Source: Metabacillus lacus (GTDB lineage: Bacteria > Bacillota > Bacilli > Bacillales > Bacillaceae). From it: 64,000 nucleotides of DNA. Positions 33,337 to 41,251 of this stretch are shown here, piece by piece (the first letter of the stretch is position 1; each line of letters starts with the position of its first letter). The notes below the pieces were generated by a model. That model worked only from the letters and a program-made list of their open reading frames with translations, did no database searches and had not been told where the DNA came from. The position numbers and the translations under genes were made by a program. The DNA is taken from NCBI RefSeq assembly GCF_009674805.1, contig NZ_WKKI01000010.1:23639-87638 (forward strand), given 5' to 3'.

Positions 33337-34455
33337 ATGTCTACTCACACAGCAGCCGGTCCATCAAAAAACAACTATTTGTTTGAAATCCATTTTCTTC
33401 GTGCTTTAGCTTGTTTGCTCGTTTTAGGCGTGCATGTATCAGCAACGAATTATGCAATGAATGATGATACGTACACGTCTTTTACGTATTTTATGAATCA
33501 GATAGGGAGATTCGGCACACCGATTTTCGCAGTTATCAGCGGATTTCTGCTTTTTTACCAAGTAAAAAGAAAAGGGTTTCAGCCGGGAAAGTTTATTGTT
33601 TCGAGGGTATCAAAAATTCTCATTCCATTTTTGATCTGGAGTACAGCGTATCTGTATCTTCTCGCTTATTATAATCCTGGCAGAGAAGTGAATTTACTAG
33701 GAGAAGCAGGCACAATTCTCAGCGGCAATGCATTTTATCATCTATATTTTGTTGCTATTGTTGTACAATTTTATATCATTTTTCCTATTATCCAAAGAAT
33801 TTTCAGAACACAGACCATGATGATTGCCTTTGCATTTATTTCTTTTATGATCAGTTATAAGCTGTACGGATTTGATCCTAGTATATCAGGTCCTGTCGGA
33901 GAATTTTTGGCAGGCAAATCGTTTATGCCAGTGTGGATTTTTTATTTCGCTTTCGGGGGACTGCTTGCGTATTTCTGGGAAGAAATTTCAGCGTTTGCTG
34001 TAAAACGCCCTTTTAAGATGCTGCTGCTGGCATTATTCATCAGTGGACTTGCAGTATTGGAATATACTGTGAATGGATATGTATCCAATCGCCGTCTTTC
34101 CAATCTGATCAATATACCGCTCTTGTCTATTAGCATTGTTGGCATTTATTCGCTCATATCTTCTACAAAAATTGTAAAAGGCTTCTTCATTCTGATTGGA
34201 AAGTATTCCATGGGCATCTATCTGATTCATCCAATGATTTTATATGTAATGGCAAGGGAGCTTCCGCAGCAATATTGGGACTTTACATATGTTCCCGCTA
34301 TGTTTGCAGCAGTGCTTTTGATAGCTGTTATCTTTATTGCAGTTTTTTCGCTGCTCCCTTTGAGCAGTTTTATTATCCCTGTTCCGAAACTGAAAAAGCC
34401 TGCTGCAAAAAAGCCTGAGGAAAGTCAGCCTGAGGCAGAAAAATTACCTGCATAA
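33337..34455 (+). CDS. Acyltransferase 3 family membrane protein
   Basis: A 372-residue protein with about ten membrane helices of the acyltransferase-3 (OafA/IcaC-like) family. The N-terminal 'EIHFLRALACLLVLGVHVSA' carries the family's catalytic-region His, and 'RVSKILIPFLIWSTAYL' is the next signature. Such enzymes acylate extracellular glycans or wall polymers. A Lys/Pro/Glu-rich cytoplasmic tail ends the protein. AGGAGGA lies 7 nt before the ATG. The substrate is unknown; the Fur-like site upstream hints at iron control. Confidence 0.87.
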   Translation: MSTHTAAGPSKNNYLFEIHFLRALACLLVLGVHVSATNYAMNDDTYTSFTYFMNQIGRFGTPIFAVISGFLLFYQVKRKGFQPGKFIVSRVSKILIPFLIWSTAYLYLLAYYNPGREVNLLGEAGTILSGNAFYHLYFVAIVVQFYIIFPIIQRIFRTQTMMIAFAFISFMISYKLYGFDPSISGPVGEFLAGKSFMPVWIFYFAFGGLLAYFWEEISAFAVKRPFKMLLLALFISGLAVLEYTVNGYVSNRRLSNLINIPLLSISIVGIYSLISSTKIVKGFFILIGKYSMGIYLIHPMILYVMARELPQQYWDFTYVPAMFAAVLLIAVIFIAVFSLLPLSSFIIPVPKLKKPAAKKPEESQPEAEKLPA

Positions 34456-34470
34456 CTCTGCAGAGAATAA

Positions 34471-35004
34471 TTACTTTGCAGCTTCATTCAGCATCTGTCC
34501 CTGCTCTGAAAGATGGTGTTTAATCGCTTTCAGGGCACGGTGCTGGGTGGTTTTCACTTTACTTTCAGTCCACCCTAAAGCTTCTGATGTTTCCGCAATT
34601 GACAATTGTTCAATATACCGCAGTACAATGACTGCTCTTTGGTCATTACTGCATGCATGTAAAGCATTGTAAATCCATTGCACTTGTTCGCCCCGGACAG
34701 CAATTTCCTCCGGGAGGGGCGCAGCATCTTTGATCTGGCGGCGGTCCCAGTCGAAGCTATCCATAACCCTCTTTTTGACTGTAGATTGTTTTCTGAGCCA
34801 GTCAATGGCAACATGCCTTGCTATTGACAGAATCCATGTTTTTTCACTGCTTCTTCCTTCAAATTTATCGTAAGACTTCAGGACTCTGATATATACCTCC
34901 TGCGATAAATCCTCAGCCTGCACACGGTCTTTTACCATATAGTAAAGGAATTGATACACATTTTGGTGATAAGACGAATAAAGCCTGTTGAACAATGTTT
35001 CCAA
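34471..35004 (-). CDS. sigX: ECF RNA polymerase sigma factor SigX
   Basis: A 177-residue ECF sigma factor. Region 2 is 'YMVKDRVQAEDLSQEVYIRVLKSYDKFEGRSSEKTWI'-like in pattern and region 4 has 'IAETSEALGWTESKVKTTQHRALKAIK'. The similarity to B. subtilis SigX, including 'EKTWILSIARHVAIDWLRKQ' is strong. SigX governs D-alanylation and lipid genes that raise surface positive charge. TTG at 35004 with GGGAGGGG upstream gives the same N-terminus as B. subtilis. No rsiX anti-sigma gene follows; the next gene is convergent. Confidence 0.88.
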   Translation of the reverse strand: METLFNRLYSSYHQNVYQFLYYMVKDRVQAEDLSQEVYIRVLKSYDKFEGRSSEKTWILSIARHVAIDWLRKQSTVKKRVMDSFDWDRRQIKDAAPLPEEIAVRGEQVQWIYNALHACSNDQRAVIVLRYIEQLSIAETSEALGWTESKVKTTQHRALKAIKHHLSEQGQMLNEAAK

Positions 35005-35158
35005 GAATACCCCTCCCTTCTGCAATCGTTTGGCTTTCCACCTTCAATTCTATTCTATAAAGTAAAATAAAGGAATGAATTTTACGAAAATGTTACAAAT
35101 ATGACAAAAATAATTCTTTTAGACTACTTCGAGAGTAATAAAAAATCCTCTTTTCACA

Positions 35159-35184
35159 CAAAAAAACAGGCAGAACCTGTTTTA
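35159..35184. terminator. Terminator of htrB
   Basis: AAAACAGG/CCTGTTTT stem with A and T runs on both sides. Confidence 0.65.
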
Positions 35185-35230
35185 TTTGAGCCTATTATTT
35201 TGTTAGATATCTATTTTGACTAGAGAATTC

Positions 35231-36439
35231 CTAGGAGTTTGATTGTGAATGACCTTCCAGTACGAGGGGTACCGTTTGTTTAGCACCTTTGCGGAACACT
35301 TCCATTTCAATTTTTTCACCAATAGCATTCTTATAAAGTTCTCTTCTGAATTCAGAAGAGCTCCCCACAGCTTCCCCATTGACAGCTGTAATGATATCTT
35401 CCTTTTGCAGTCCCGCTTTTGAGGCAGGAGATTGATAGACTATCCCCTCAATGTAAACGCCCTCTTTGACCGTGTCAGGCAGTGCTAATTCACTTTGCCT
35501 GTACTGCTGGGAAATTTGTGACAAATCCATCAAAGAAACTCCTATATATGGCCGGTGGATCTCACCTTTTTGCAGGAGCTCTTCCACGATGGGCTGAACA
35601 TCATTACTTGGAATGGAAAATCCGAGCCCTTCCACTCCGTTTTGGCTAATCTTTAAGGAATTGATGCCAATTACTTCACCGTTCATATTGATCAGCGGTC
35701 CGCCGCTGTTGCCCGGGTTAATAGCTGCATCGGTTTGGATAACATTCAACTCCCACTGCCCCTGGCTGGTATTGATGGCTACAGTTCTGTCTTTTCCGCT
35801 GATGATTCCTTCGGTAACTGTCCGGGAAAATTCCATTCCAAGCGGATTCCCGATTGCGATGACACTTTCCCCGGTTCTCAGCTTTTCTGAGTCTCCAAGC
35901 TTTGCAACTGTTTCAACGTAGCTTCCATCAATTTTTAAAACTGCAAGATCTGTCAGCGGATCCTTTCCCACGAGTTCTGCCTCTGTTTTTTCTCCGGAAG
36001 ATAATGAAACTTCTATTCCCTGTGCACCTTCTATTACATGATTGTTTGTGATAATAAATGCTGCATCACCTTCCTTTTTAAAAATTACCCCTGACCCCGC
36101 TCCCTGTTCGAGGTTTTCTTTTTGTCCTGTTTGGTTGAAACTCTGCCGCAGATTGGAGACACCTACTATGGCAGGAGTTAGGTTTTCTGCAATATCAGCA
36201 ATGCTGCCGCCGCTGCTGACAGCCTCAGCGTTTGCCGCCAGCGACTGGCTTTCCCCTGAGCTTTTCACCTGCTCTTGAGCTGGGTAGTAAGCACGCTGTT
36301 CCGGCTGAATGTATGGAGCTGCTCCCAGTACGGCCATTCCGCCTATTACTCCGCTTATTAGTGATACTCCAACTGTTTTCCAAGGTTTTTTAGGTTCCTT
36401 ATATCGCTGATCTTGACTATTCTCATCATAGTAGCCCAT
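35231..36439 (-). CDS. htrB: HtrA-family membrane serine protease HtrB
   Basis: A 402-residue DegP/HtrA protease. The cytoplasmic N-terminus is followed by one membrane helix ('VGVSLISGVIGGMAVLGAAPY'), then a trypsin-like domain with catalytic His in 'IITNNHVIEGA', Asp in 'DPLTDLAVLKI' and Ser in 'AAINPGNSGGPLINM', and one PDZ domain ('PASKAGLQKEDIITAVNG'). It degrades misfolded exported proteins. It is divergent from cssR-cssS, exactly as htrB (yvtA) in B. subtilis, so CssRS control is expected. ATG at 36439 follows GGGAGG. Confidence 0.92.
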   Translation of the reverse strand: MGYYDENSQDQRYKEPKKPWKTVGVSLISGVIGGMAVLGAAPYIQPEQRAYYPAQEQVKSSGESQSLAANAEAVSSGGSIADIAENLTPAIVGVSNLRQSFNQTGQKENLEQGAGSGVIFKKEGDAAFIITNNHVIEGAQGIEVSLSSGEKTEAELVGKDPLTDLAVLKIDGSYVETVAKLGDSEKLRTGESVIAIGNPLGMEFSRTVTEGIISGKDRTVAINTSQGQWELNVIQTDAAINPGNSGGPLINMNGEVIGINSLKISQNGVEGLGFSIPSNDVQPIVEELLQKGEIHRPYIGVSLMDLSQISQQYRQSELALPDTVKEGVYIEGIVYQSPASKAGLQKEDIITAVNGEAVGSSSEFRRELYKNAIGEKIEMEVFRKGAKQTVPLVLEGHSQSNS

Positions 36440-36582
36440 CTGCTTAACCTCCCGCGTATTCCTTTGATACAATTACTATAGAAAAAGATTTTGGGATAAG
36501 TATGAAAAAATTATGTGAAATTATGAAATCACGCCATTTGTCAGCAGTGCATTATATAATGATCAAAAAGGGAGTGAGCGCA

Positions 36583-37251
36583 ATGGCTTATACAGTCTAT
36601 CTTGTTGAAGATGAAGAAAATTTAAATGAGCTGCTTAGCTCCTATTTAAGGAAAGAGGGCTGGAATGTAACAGCCTTTCACACAGGGGAAGCTGCTCAAC
36701 AGATGATTGAGAATCCACCGGATTTATGGATTCTCGATATTATGCTGCCGGATATTGACGGTTATCAGCTGATCAGAGAGATCAAACAGGTATCAAGCTC
36801 TACGCCCGTAATCTTCATATCCGCCCGTGATGCTGATATTGACAGGGTGCTCGGTTTGGAACTTGGAAGTGATGACTATATTTCAAAGCCTTTTTTACCA
36901 AGGGAGCTTGTCATTAGAGCACAAAAGCTTCTGTCCCGCATTGGGGCGGCTGAGGAGCAGAGCTCTTCTTTGCAGGCTGGTCCCTATCAGGTTCGTGAGC
37001 TTGTCAGGCAGGTATTCTATCAGAACAGCGAGGTCAGCCTGACGTCAAAGGAATATGATCTGCTGATTTTTCTATTAAAAAATCCAGGACAGGCTTTTGC
37101 GAGAGAACAGCTGCTGCTGAATATCTGGGGAAATGACTATTTTGGGTCGGACAGGGTTGTGGATGATCTTGTCCGCAGGCTGAGGAAAAAAATGCCTGAA
37201 CTTCGAGTTGAGACTATTTATGGTTATGGATACAGGCTGATTAAAGAATGA
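36583..37251 (+). CDS. cssR: Response regulator CssR
   Basis: A 222-residue OmpR-family regulator. The receiver has the acidic pair 'LVEDEEN', the phosphoacceptor Asp in 'LWILDIMLPDIDGYQL' and Lys in 'DYISKPFLPREL'. The C-terminal winged helix ends in 'VDDLVRRLRKKMPELRVETIYGYGYRL'-type pattern. With CssS it answers secretion stress and switches on htrA/htrB. ATG at 36583 follows GGGAGTGAG; the reading from 36502 is too long. Confidence 0.92.
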   Translation: MAYTVYLVEDEENLNELLSSYLRKEGWNVTAFHTGEAAQQMIENPPDLWILDIMLPDIDGYQLIREIKQVSSSTPVIFISARDADIDRVLGLELGSDDYISKPFLPRELVIRAQKLLSRIGAAEEQSSSLQAGPYQVRELVRQVFYQNSEVSLTSKEYDLLIFLLKNPGQAFAREQLLLNIWGNDYFGSDRVVDDLVRRLRKKMPELRVETIYGYGYRLIKE

Positions 37252-38591
37252 AGAACAAATCGCTGGCACTTCAAATTTGGGCGGTTATCTCAGGCATCCT
37301 GCTGATGATATCCATCCTTTTGCTCGTACTATTTCCATCCACATTAAGAAGCTTTTTCACAGAATCGCTGTATAACAGCATAGAAAACGAACAGGCGGTT
37401 CTGACGAGCGGTACACTTGAAGATAATCCTTATGCCGAGAGAATTAAACCGCAGCTTTATGACAAGGCTGTACAGCACATCATTCTTCCGGAAGATCCGT
37501 CCCTTTCTTTTTATACAAGGCTCCTTCCACCAGCTTTTTTAAGAGAAACACAGCTGCTGGCAATCAGCCAGGAAAGTCTGAACTCCAGATATTCAGAGAA
37601 GCTGGAAGGTGAAACACTCTACTTCATTATTAAAAAAATAAGTGTGAACGGCGAACCGTCCTTTTTGCTGTCTTACGCGTGGGACTCCTACAGAAATGAC
37701 CTTGTTTTTACCCTGTTCAAACAGCTGCTGATTGTCATGGCAATTGTATTCCTGCTGAGCTGGATTCCCTCTCTATGGCTTGCGAAATACTTATCGAGGC
37801 CTCTGGTGGCGCTTGAAACTCATGTGAACCGGATTTCCCAGCAGGATTGGCATGAGCCGGTATCACTGGATCGCTCTGATGAAATTGGAAAACTTGCTGC
37901 CAGTATTGAGGATATGAGAAGGAAGCTTGTCAAAAAAGACGAATCTCAGCGGGCATTGCTTCAGAACATCTCACATGATCTGAAGACACCAGTCATGGTT
38001 ATCCGCGGATACGCAAGTTCTGTGAGTGACGGGATTTTTCCAAAGGGAGATCTGGAGAGCACGATGAATGTAATTGAAATGGAATCAGAACGCCTTGAAA
38101 AGAAGATCCGAAATCTTCTTTACCTGACAAAACTGGATTATCTGGCGGAAAAACCGGTTGCGGACAGCAAAATTGACTTAGCAAAAACAGTGTATGAGGT
38201 TACTGATAAAGTCCGCTGGCTTCGCCCTGAACTGGAATGGAACACTTCTATAGAACCTGCTGTTGTTTACGGAGACGAAGAGCTTTGGACAAAGCTTCTG
38301 GAAAATATGCTTGAAAATCAAATTCGCTATGCACAGCAGGAAGTAACGATTTCGCTTGCATCTGGTGAAAAAAACATCCTTTCCATTGAAAATGACGGGC
38401 CACCCATTCATGAAGAGCTGATTCCTCAACTATTTGAACCTTTCCGGAAGGGAAGTGACGGGGAATTTGGCATCGGGCTGAGTATTGTTAAGCGCATCGC
38501 AGATATTTATGGTGCAGATATTACAGTATCCAATCTCCCTCATGGTGTGATGTTTCAATTTTCTATCCCTCTGGTCAAAGAGCACAAATAA
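37248..38591 (+). CDS. cssS: Sensor histidine kinase CssS
   Basis: A 447-residue membrane kinase beginning 'MKNKSLALQIWAVISGILLM', very close to B. subtilis CssS. Two membrane helices flank an extracytoplasmic sensor of about 130 residues. A HAMP domain is followed by the phospho-acceptor His in 'LLQNISHDLKTPVMVIRGY', and the ATP site has 'LENMLENQIRYA' (N box) and 'FGIGLSIVKRI' (G2 box). It overlaps cssR by 4 nt. Confidence 0.93.
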   Translation: MKNKSLALQIWAVISGILLMISILLLVLFPSTLRSFFTESLYNSIENEQAVLTSGTLEDNPYAERIKPQLYDKAVQHIILPEDPSLSFYTRLLPPAFLRETQLLAISQESLNSRYSEKLEGETLYFIIKKISVNGEPSFLLSYAWDSYRNDLVFTLFKQLLIVMAIVFLLSWIPSLWLAKYLSRPLVALETHVNRISQQDWHEPVSLDRSDEIGKLAASIEDMRRKLVKKDESQRALLQNISHDLKTPVMVIRGYASSVSDGIFPKGDLESTMNVIEMESERLEKKIRNLLYLTKLDYLAEKPVADSKIDLAKTVYEVTDKVRWLRPELEWNTSIEPAVVYGDEELWTKLLENMLENQIRYAQQEVTISLASGEKNILSIENDGPPIHEELIPQLFEPFRKGSDGEFGIGLSIVKRIADIYGADITVSNLPHGVMFQFSIPLVKEHK

Positions 38592-38604
38592 GTGCTCTTT
38601 TTTC
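38577..38604 (+). terminator. Terminator of cssRS
   Basis: AAAGAGCAC/GTGCTCTTT stem with the stop codon in the loop, followed by TTTT. Confidence 0.85.
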
Positions 38605-38622
38605 CATGCCGAATTCAAAGTG

Positions 38623-39078
38623 CTAGATTTCCTGTTGGAATACAATCATATCCAATGCTCTAATCCCATTTTCAACAATGATTTCCGGATAGGCAAGAAA
38701 ATAATCCCGTCTTATTTCCTTCATGCGGAACCCTGCTTTTTGGTAAAATGCAATGTTATCCAGGCTGCTGTTAGCAGTTCCAACCATGACTCTTGTAACA
38801 TTTTCTTTCTTCAGCTCTTGAAGCAGGCTCGTCAGCATGGCTTTGCCAATGCCCCTGCCTTGAAGATTCTCCCTGACCGCCATATTCATAATCTCGGCTG
38901 ATTTCTCCCCTTTTCTTTGCACAGCTGCTGCAGCAATGGCTTCTGTATCCTTTCCAAATGCAGCATATACATCACACGCTCCAAGATATTTGTTAATCAT
39001 GTTCTCTGACTCATCTGCAAGCAGCATCAAATTCATAAAATGTGATTTCTCTTCAGAACTGGCTTTTATTAGTATCAA
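38623..39078 (-). CDS. GNAT-family N-acetyltransferase (YvbK-like)
   Basis: A 151-residue GNAT. The acetyl-CoA loop is 'VRENLQGRGIGKAMLTSLLQEL', and 'TANSSLDNIAFYQKAGFRMKEI' forms motif B. The ending 'ENGIRALDMIVFQQEI' is like B. subtilis YvbK. The substrate is unknown. The start is TTG at 39078, with GGAGG 8 nt upstream. Confidence 0.87.
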   Translation of the reverse strand: MILIKASSEEKSHFMNLMLLADESENMINKYLGACDVYAAFGKDTEAIAAAAVQRKGEKSAEIMNMAVRENLQGRGIGKAMLTSLLQELKKENVTRVMVGTANSSLDNIAFYQKAGFRMKEIRRDYFLAYPEIIVENGIRALDMIVFQQEI

Positions 39079-39094
39079 CGCAATTTCCTCCAGA

Positions 39095-39127
39095 ATTAAA
39101 ATAGGAGCAGCTCATTCCGCTGCTCCT
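39095..39127 (-). terminator. Terminator of the YvzF-like gene
   Basis: AGGAGCAG pairs with CTGCTCCT, followed on the minus strand by ATTTTAATTC. It also overlaps the ribosome site region of the GNAT gene after it. Confidence 0.6.
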
Positions 39128-39132
39128 TCATC

Positions 39133-39309
39133 TTAATCCTTTTTTAATTCTACCTCCAGGAAAACTTTCTCATGCTTTTGTCCTTCTTCTCTATCTTTTA
39201 AGTTGCATACTTCACGGGATGTGGAAGTAATTGTAAAATCCTGCTCAAAAGACTGAATAATCTTATTAACCTCTTCCCTTTTCCCTAGCAATCTTATTTG
39301 TGCCATCAT
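39133..39309 (-). CDS. YvzF-like small protein (DUF3970)
   Basis: A 58-residue protein, 'MMAQIRLLGKREEVNKIIQS' at the start, then a Lys/Glu-rich part ending 'VFLEVELKKD'. The pattern of an RNA-recognition-sized beta strand and helix matches the YvzF/DUF3970 family of Bacillus. Function unknown. GGAG lies 6 nt before the first ATG at 39309; ATG at 39306 is the alternative. Confidence 0.65.
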   Translation of the reverse strand: MMAQIRLLGKREEVNKIIQSFEQDFTITSTSREVCNLKDREEGQKHEKVFLEVELKKD

Positions 39310-39431
39310 TCCGCTCTCCTAATTGGTATCTTTATATATTACTTTCACATTTTCCCTTCTGCTAAAACCTTTTTTTGCCTTACTCCATGATTTGTAGCAC
39401 AAATGTCATAAGATTTCAGGAAGGTAGCGCC

Positions 39432-39439
39432 TATGACAA
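39432..39439 (+). repeat. Target site duplication, left copy
   Basis: TATGACAA directly abuts the left inverted repeat and is repeated directly after the right one at 41175-41182. Confidence 0.85.
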
Positions 39440-39471
39440 GGCTCTGTTAATGTATGTTGTTGATTTTCTTC

Positions 39472-39483
39472 CTCAACTAACGG
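39472..39483 (+). repeat. Cassette boundary motif, copy 1
   Basis: CTCAACTAACGG, identical to 41071-41082, lies just before the phosphotransferase pseudogene. It lacks the second arm seen in copies 2 and 3. Confidence 0.6.
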
Positions 39484-39540
39484 TTCAGAATACTTAAAAC
39501 AACGATAATTAAATAAAGTCCGTATTCAGGGAGGTAGACA

Positions 39541-40456
39541 ATGCTTAAAATCATTGGAAATGTAATAGATAGAATATCTTTCTTCAATGGTTATTCTAGT
39601 GTTGAGAAAGTAGAAAAGGGTTATTCACCTGATAATAAATACATAGTTATAAAGGGGTTAAACAAATATCTTTTACGCATTTCTGACAATATTACCAAAA
39701 AAGAGAATCAGAAAATAAGTTGCTTCAAGAGTTAGAAAAAAGAAAAATTCAATCACAAAAACCTATCTTATTTGGTGAAATAATAAATGATAACATTTGT
39801 ATTATGATAATAGAGTATATTGAAGGAATTCCTGCGATTGAAGCCTTTAAAAAATGTTCTAATAGTATTCAACATCAAATTGGCTTGAGGCTGGTAAAGA
39901 ACTATATAACATTCATCAAATTAAAGCCCCAGCTTATGTATCTAAATGGGATGAAATACAAAGCAAGAAATATAAATATTACCTAAGTGAATATGAGAAA
40001 GGTGATTTTAAACTTAATAAAGATAATAAAATCATTGGTTTTATTGAAGATAATTTGAATTTATTATCTGATAGACCTAACACTCTACTACATGACCATT
40101 TTCATTTGGAACATATAATACTTTCAGATAATAAGTATAAAGGGGTTATTGATTTCAATGGTTACGATTACGGGGACCCTTATCATGATTTCTATAATCT
40201 ATCATTATTTAGCAGAAGAATTAGCGTACCATTTGCTATAGGACAAATTAATGGTTATTTCTTAGGTCAACCAGAAGATTATTTTTGGAGATTATACTCC
40301 CTATATTCTGCAATGAATATATTTTCTACTAGAGTATGGACTGAAAATTATGACCCTGATTCCTTTGATGATGCGTTAGAAAGAATAGAAATTATATTGA
40401 AAGAACATGATTATTTCAACAGTATTAAACCTAAGTGGTACAGTTCAAATTTGTAA
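39541..40456 (+). pseudogene. Aminoglycoside-phosphotransferase-family kinase, two frameshifts
   Basis: Three consecutive reading frames together give one APH/choline-kinase-fold protein of about 305 residues. The N-lobe is in 39541-39713, the middle in about 39711-39890, and the C-lobe in about 39891-40456. The catalytic-loop-like 'LLHDHFHLEHIIL' (usual form HGDxxxxN) and the metal-site 'VIDFNGYDYGDPYHDFY' are in the last part, and 'ELYNIHQIKAPAYVSKW' is the typical inter-lobe segment. Each change is explained by a one-base loss, near 39709 and near 39888. A good GGGAGGT precedes the ATG. It would have phosphorylated a small molecule such as an antibiotic; it is now broken unless the shifts are sequencing errors. 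Confidence 0.8.
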
Positions 40457-40547
40457 ATACCTTTATACAATCTTATAACTTTGTGAATAAATACACTTAC
40501 ATTAAAGGGTGGCATTTTTCAAGAAGGAGAAGTGCTCTTTTTTTGTT

Positions 40548-40572
40548 AAACTAACGTGGAGTTGAAGAAGGA
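40548..40572 (+). repeat. Cassette boundary motif, copy 2
   Basis: AAACTAACGTGGAGTTGAAG between the two passenger genes corresponds to AACTAACGGGGAG...AGTTAAAG at the right end, with the middle shortened by 5 nt. Confidence 0.6.
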
Positions 40573-40632
40573 TTGTCTTAATAGGATAGAGAAATATATA
40601 TATTCTGAGTTGTTAGGAAAGGGGAATTTCAT

Positions 40633-41079
40633 TTGAGTTTTGAGTACACTATTTTTAATTCAATACCAGATTCTGTTTTATTAGAGGGCATTCTAGAACT
40701 TCATAAAGACATTTTTGGTACTTCTGATGATTTGATTGACAAGATGACAAGTAAACCCCAATTGTTAGTTATTACTGCGATGGATGGCAAAAAAGTTATT
40801 GGATACAAGATTGGATATGAAATTGATTGTAATAAATTTTATAGTTGGGTAGGTGGAGTGGATACTAATTACAGAAAATATGGTGTTGCTTCTATGTTAA
40901 TGAAAAAGCAACATCAATATTTAAAGGAAAATGGTTATAACGTTGTCCAAACAAAAACAATGAATAAATGGCGGAGTATGTTAGTTTTGAATATTAAAAA
41001 AGGATTTGATGTCATTGATACTTATAAAGATGAAAGAGGATTACATAAAATCGTCCTTGAAAAAAATTTACTCAACTAA
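40633..41079 (+). CDS. GNAT-family N-acetyltransferase, passenger gene
   Basis: A 148-residue GNAT. The acetyl-CoA loop 'DTNYRKYGVASMLMKKQHQYL' has Arg-x-x-Gly-x-Ala-like spacing, and 'MNKWRSMLVLNIKKGFDVIDTY' is motif B. The substrate is unknown. The TTG start follows AAAGGGG by 8 nt. The gene is AT-rich like the rest of the element and lies between boundary motifs 2 and 3, suggesting it arrived with the element. Confidence 0.82.
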   Translation: MSFEYTIFNSIPDSVLLEGILELHKDIFGTSDDLIDKMTSKPQLLVITAMDGKKVIGYKIGYEIDCNKFYSWVGGVDTNYRKYGVASMLMKKQHQYLKENGYNVVQTKTMNKWRSMLVLNIKKGFDVIDTYKDERGLHKIVLEKNLLN

Positions 41080-41103
41080 CGGGGAGCTTTAGTTAAAGAA
41101 GAT
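41071..41103 (+). repeat. Cassette boundary motif, copy 3
   Basis: CTCAACTAACGGGGAGCTTT continuing as AGTTAAAGAAGAT. The arms TCAACTAA and TTAGTTAA can pair imperfectly around CGGGGAGCT, which overlaps the end of the GNAT gene. Confidence 0.65.
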
Positions 41104-41112
41104 GCCTGCAAG

Positions 41113-41142
41113 GAGAACTCATAAATGGGTTCTTTTCTTTTG
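41113..41142 (+). terminator. Terminator-like hairpin near the right end of the element
   Basis: AGAACTCATAAATGGGTTCT is a 10-bp-arm hairpin with one mismatch, followed by TTTCTTTT. Confidence 0.65.
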
Positions 41143-41174
41143 ATGAAATATCAACATTAACGTTTAACAGAGCC

Positions 41175-41182
41175 TATGACAA
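41175..41182 (+). repeat. Target site duplication, right copy
   Basis: TATGACAA directly after the right inverted repeat, equal to 39432-39439. Confidence 0.85.
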
Positions 41183-41213
41183 AAAAAGATATCAAGAGAA
41201 AGCTCTTGATATC
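41178..41213 (-). terminator. Terminator of the MFS gene
   Basis: GATATCAAGAG/CTCTTGATATC stem (41188-41213), followed on the minus strand by TTTTTTT. The T run reaches into the target duplication, so the element landed at the edge of this terminator. Confidence 0.85.
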
Positions 41214-41251
41214 TCAGACTGTAACCAGAACTTCAAGGCAATTCAGCGTGT

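Larger units (their letters stand above)
39440..41174 (+). mobile_element. Transposase-free insertion element with two passenger cassettes
   Basis: A 1735-bp segment bounded by perfect 11-bp inverted repeats GGCTCTGTTAA (39440-39450) and TTAACAGAGCC (41164-41174). Similarity continues inward as TGTTGAT-T-TTTC with a 1-nt offset. An 8-bp direct repeat TATGACAA lies immediately outside both ends. The ends and the 8-bp duplication resemble the IS6 family (GG-TCTGTT ends), but no transposase is encoded. The inside is clearly more AT-rich than its surroundings and holds a frameshifted phosphotransferase gene and a GNAT gene. It was probably moved in trans. Confidence 0.8.

Noticed and set aside
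35030..35105. Autoregulatory SigX promoter
   Set aside because: A TGTAAC -35-like element is present but no matching CGAC-type -10 at the right distance was found.
40497..40545. Terminator between the two passenger genes
   Set aside because: There is a T run after AAGTGCTC but no convincing stem.
39440..41174. A complete insertion sequence
   Set aside because: The ends and target duplication are present but no transposase frame, intact or broken, is visible inside.
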